Positions 6,489 through 8,450 of a stretch of 8,450 bases of DNA are shown one piece after another. Under the pieces are notes generated by a model, which saw only the letters and a list, made by a program, of their open reading frames with translations, ran no database searches and was not told where the DNA came from. Numbering within the stretch: the stretch's first letter is position 1; each line of letters starts with the position of its first letter. Both the position numbers and the translations under genes were made by a program. The stretch is from assembly GCA_015163845.1 (NCBI GenBank), contig JAAOII010000035.1:1-8450 (forward strand), written 5' to 3'. Source of the stretch: Candidatus Portiera sp. (GTDB taxonomy: Bacteria; Pseudomonadota; Gammaproteobacteria; CBDBNL01; JAAOII01).

Positions 6489-7544
6489 TTAATTGATAAG
6501 TGCACGGCTCAATAGAAAAAGAGCCATGACATATTTATGACTTGGGTTATAGCGAGAAAGCACATAATAATTATTACGTCCTAACCATAATTCTGGTTCT
6601 TCTCCAACAAATTTAAGTGGCGTTACTTTATCTTTTGATCGCCAAACCTTGTAATCTTTTGATACTTGAGGTATGAGTCCATAGCGGGTTATTAGCTTTC
6701 TAATTGAAATATTTGGTTTCAATGATGCATTGAACTTTACTTTGTCAATGCGGGCGTCTTCTCTGGTCTCTGCCTCTAAGATTACTAGTTCGTCTTTTTC
6801 CCAACCAAAAGCATGCAAATAATTGGCAACACTGCCTATGGCATCTGACAAACTTGAAGTGAGATCCACTTTGCCATCTCTATCAAAATCAATTCCATAA
6901 TTCCGATAACTTGAAGGAAGAAATTGTCCATAGCCCATTGCCCCAGCATAAGACGATACATAGTCAAATGGATCTTTTTGTTGGTGCTCTGCTAAGAGTA
7001 GAAACTCTTCCAGTTCGCCACGGAAAAACTCGGCACGTCTATATTCAGAGAAGCCGATAGTGGTGAGAATGTTTATCGTGCGATAAGTTCCATAGAGTTG
7101 TCCATAGTTTGTTTCCACCCCTATGATAGAGGTAATGATTTCTGGTGGCACTCCATATTCTTGATAGGCACGTTGCAGAACCTCTTGGTGTTTGGTTATG
7201 AATTTCTTGCCTTGGTTGATATGCTGACGATTAATGAAACGTTTTTTATATTCTAGCCAAGTAACTTTTTGCTCTGGGGTGTGGCTAAGAATCTTGAGTG
7301 CTTGGGTCTCCAATTTGGTATTCTGTAATACACGCAAAACCTTTTTGGCATCCAATTTATGACGTAGCTGCATATACTGGGAGAACTTTCTTATCTCTTG
7401 GTCTCTGGTTAGCTCCATTCCCATAACAATATTAGGCAATGTAAATAATGCAATAGCTAAAAACGCTATAGTAATATTAGTAGTTTTTACTAGTCGCCTC
7501 AATCCTATTTTACTTAATCGAGGTCTGATGAAATGCTTAGTCAT
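6489..7544 (-). CDS. mltB: Membrane-bound lytic transglycosylase B (GH103)
   Basis: A 351-residue periplasmic muramidase-like enzyme that cleaves the MurNAc-GlcNAc bond of peptidoglycan, forming 1,6-anhydro ends. Seen: a basic N-terminus (1-20), a hydrophobic segment (about 24-41) acting as signal peptide or anchor, the catalytic Glu144 in IGVETNYGQLYGTYRT (141-156), SSYAGAMGYGQFLPSSY (197-213), an EF-hand-like calcium loop DFDRDGKVDL (219-228), LSDAIGSVANYLHAFGW (232-248), and the C-terminal YYVLSRYNPSHKYVMAL (326-342). The length is close to E. coli MltB (361). No Cys follows the hydrophobic segment, so unlike E. coli MltB it lacks a lipobox and should be either released or N-terminally anchored. 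It sits downstream of rodA, the usual place for mltB. The ATG has an AGAAG ribosome-binding site at 7550-7554, five bases upstream. The frame is open further upstream through the repeat array but offers no standard start codon there. Confidence 0.95.
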   Translation of the reverse strand: MTKHFIRPRLSKIGLRRLVKTTNITIAFLAIALFTLPNIVMGMELTRDQEIRKFSQYMQLRHKLDAKKVLRVLQNTKLETQALKILSHTPEQKVTWLEYKKRFINRQHINQGKKFITKHQEVLQRAYQEYGVPPEIITSIIGVETNYGQLYGTYRTINILTTIGFSEYRRAEFFRGELEEFLLLAEHQQKDPFDYVSSYAGAMGYGQFLPSSYRNYGIDFDRDGKVDLTSSLSDAIGSVANYLHAFGWEKDELVILEAETREDARIDKVKFNASLKPNISIRKLITRYGLIPQVSKDYKVWRSKDKVTPLKFVGEEPELWLGRNNYYVLSRYNPSHKYVMALFLLSRALIN

Positions 7545-7549
7545 AATTA

Positions 7550-7554
7550 CTTCT
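7550..7554 (-). promoter_or_regulatory. Ribosome-binding site of mltB
   Basis: On the minus strand AGAAG lies five bases before the mltB ATG and is the best Shine-Dalgarno-like sequence in the window. Its first two bases belong to the last unit of the 21-bp repeat array, so array length changes would leave the site intact. Confidence 0.55.
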
Positions 7555-7657
7555 ATATTAAATAACCTTGCGACTATATTAAATAACCTTGCGACTATAT
7601 TAAATAACCTTGCGGCTATATTAAATAACCTTGCGGCTATATTAAATAACCTTGCGG
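7553..7657. repeat. 21-bp tandem array, five copies, from the rodA 3' end
   Basis: Five head-to-tail units begin at 7553, 7574, 7595, 7616 and 7637. On the plus strand each reads CTATATTAAATAACC followed by TTGCG and one variable base, which is A, A, G, G, G in that order; everything else is identical. The unit at 7637-7657 is part of rodA: on the minus strand it encodes the end of SRKVI and the TAA stop (7642-7644). The other four copies repeat that gene end in the space before mltB. A partial CTAT follows at 7658. The regular period with no unique spacers rules out a CRISPR array. Confidence 0.95.
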
Positions 7658-8450
7658 CTATGGGCTGCGACCGACATTAGCATACCGAAAGCACCCATGG
7701 TAGTAATCAATGCAGTCCCGCCATAACTTATCATGGGTAGAGGAACTCCGACTACAGGTAGAACACCAGTGACCATGCCGATGTTAATAATTATGTAGCT
7801 GGAGAAAATAAATATCAAGACCCCACAAAAGAGTTTCTCAAATGAATCTCTGGCAGCAAGGGCAATAGAAAAACCGCGGGTAATTATCAACAGATATATG
7901 CCAAGCAAAACCAATACTCCGAAAAAACCAAACTCTTCGGCATATACGGAGAATATAAAGTCAGTGTGGGTCTCAGGGAGAAATTCATATTTAGCTTGAT
8001 GACTGTTGCCCCAACCCTTGCCAAATATGCTGCCAGTGCCAACAGCTATTTTAGATTGTATAATGCTCCAGCCAGTATTTAGTGGATCTGACTCGGGATT
8101 AATAAATGTTAGTATTCTGCTCTTATGATAATCATGCAAAACATAAAACCAAGCTAAAGGTAAACTTGCCAAAATGATCAGTAGCATTGATAAGGCAGCC
8201 CTTAGATTAATCCCGGCAAGAAAAACTAAGCAACCAGAAGAGAATACTATTATCAAGGCAGTGCCCAAATCCGGCTGCAAAAACACCAAGAAGACCGGCA
8301 AGAAAACCAAACCAATAATAGCAATAAGTTGATGCAAGGAAATGGGTAGGGGCTTATAGGTTAGAACTGAACATATAGTTAGAGGCAAAACAATTTTCAT
8401 ATACTCCGATGGCTGAAAATTGACTGGTCCCAGATCAATCCATCTAGTCG
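7642..8450 (-). CDS. rodA: Rod-shape peptidoglycan polymerase RodA, 5' end missing
   Basis: This is the C-terminal 268 or so residues of RodA (MrdB), a multi-pass inner-membrane SEDS glycosyltransferase that polymerises lipid II during cell elongation with PBP2. The reading frame stays open to the window edge: codons before the internal Met at 8398-8400 encode TRWIDLGPVNFQPSEY, the conserved segment before MKIVLPL, so that Met is not the start. About 100 N-terminal residues lie outside. Seen: QPDLGTALI, the large periplasmic loop with INPESDPLNTGWSIIQSKIAVG, GSIFGKGWG, LPETHTDFIFSVYAEE including the catalytic Asp of the SEDS family, GVLPVVGVPLPMISYGGTALI, and several hydrophobic membrane segments. 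It ends SRKVI, and its last codons form the first unit of the 21-bp array. mltB follows after a 97-bp gap filled by that array, consistent with an elongation-complex operon. Confidence 0.96.
   Translation of the reverse strand, partial: TRWIDLGPVNFQPSEYMKIVLPLTICSVLTYKPLPISLHQLIAIIGLVFLPVFLVFLQPDLGTALIIVFSSGCLVFLAGINLRAALSMLLIILASLPLAWFYVLHDYHKSRILTFINPESDPLNTGWSIIQSKIAVGTGSIFGKGWGNSHQAKYEFLPETHTDFIFSVYAEEFGFFGVLVLLGIYLLIITRGFSIALAARDSFEKLFCGVLIFIFSSYIIINIGMVTGVLPVVGVPLPMISYGGTALITTMGAFGMLMSVAAHSRKVI

Noticed and set aside
7553..7657. CRISPR-like direct repeats
   Set aside because: The units are contiguous with no spacers, only 21 bp long, and derived from the rodA end; no cas genes are nearby.
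7553..7657. Array units as repeated promoters
   Set aside because: TATATT and TTGCGA resemble promoter hexamers on the plus strand, but no pair has the required 16-18 base spacing and no plus-strand gene follows.
8398..8400. Met codon as the start of rodA
   Set aside because: The conserved RodA segment RWIDLGPVNFQPSE continues upstream in the same frame to the window edge, so this Met is internal.
1..8450. A new defence, mobile or biosynthetic system
   Set aside because: Every gene belongs to a familiar housekeeping or general metabolic family, and no cluster of unknown genes is present.

Overview
This window looks like an ordinary chromosomal segment from a moderately AT-rich gammaproteobacterium. 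The taxonomic call is inference. It rests on the order rodA-mltB, an E. coli-type ROK-independent glucokinase, a close relative of the E. coli disulfide reductase YfcG, a class II LysRS with the enterobacterial-type N-terminus, and a RodA carrying the THTDFIF motif. I could not narrow it to a genus. Few genes have a good Shine-Dalgarno sequence, and coding density is high. I see no transposase, integrase, phage gene, CRISPR array, tRNA or rRNA, and no new multi-gene system.

Layout. Positions 41-1967 (+) hold two overlapping hexose kinase genes: a PfkB-family, fructokinase-like kinase followed by glucokinase (glk, TTG start). From about 1923 to 2190, between glk and the convergent lysS, the DNA is a decayed nested tandem repeat made from the 3' end of glk itself. 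On the minus strand, read from right to left, come rodA (5' end cut by the window edge), a 21-bp x5 tandem array built from the 3' end of rodA, mltB, and a YfcG-like glutathione transferase. A 97-bp gap with a possible promoter follows, then an M20 amidohydrolase, a PlsC-type acyltransferase and lysS.

How the genes fit together. The kinase pair would phosphorylate fructose or a related sugar, and glucose, for central metabolism. RodA (septum-independent peptidoglycan polymerase) and MltB (lytic transglycosylase) belong to the cell-elongation cluster usually written mrdA-mrdB-mltB-rlpA-dacA, so penicillin-binding protein 2 is expected just outside the right edge. The GST lies 21 bp after mltB and may be co-transcribed. 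The amidohydrolase, acyltransferase and lysS genes are packed with an 11-bp overlap and an 8-bp gap and look like one operon with mixed functions.

The most interesting structure is not a gene. Two separate intergenic gaps, about 5.4 kb apart, are filled with tandem copies of the 3' end of the adjacent gene (glk, then rodA), stop codon included. Both host genes remain intact. This points to a recurrent local duplication process in this genome, but the mechanism is not shown by the sequence.
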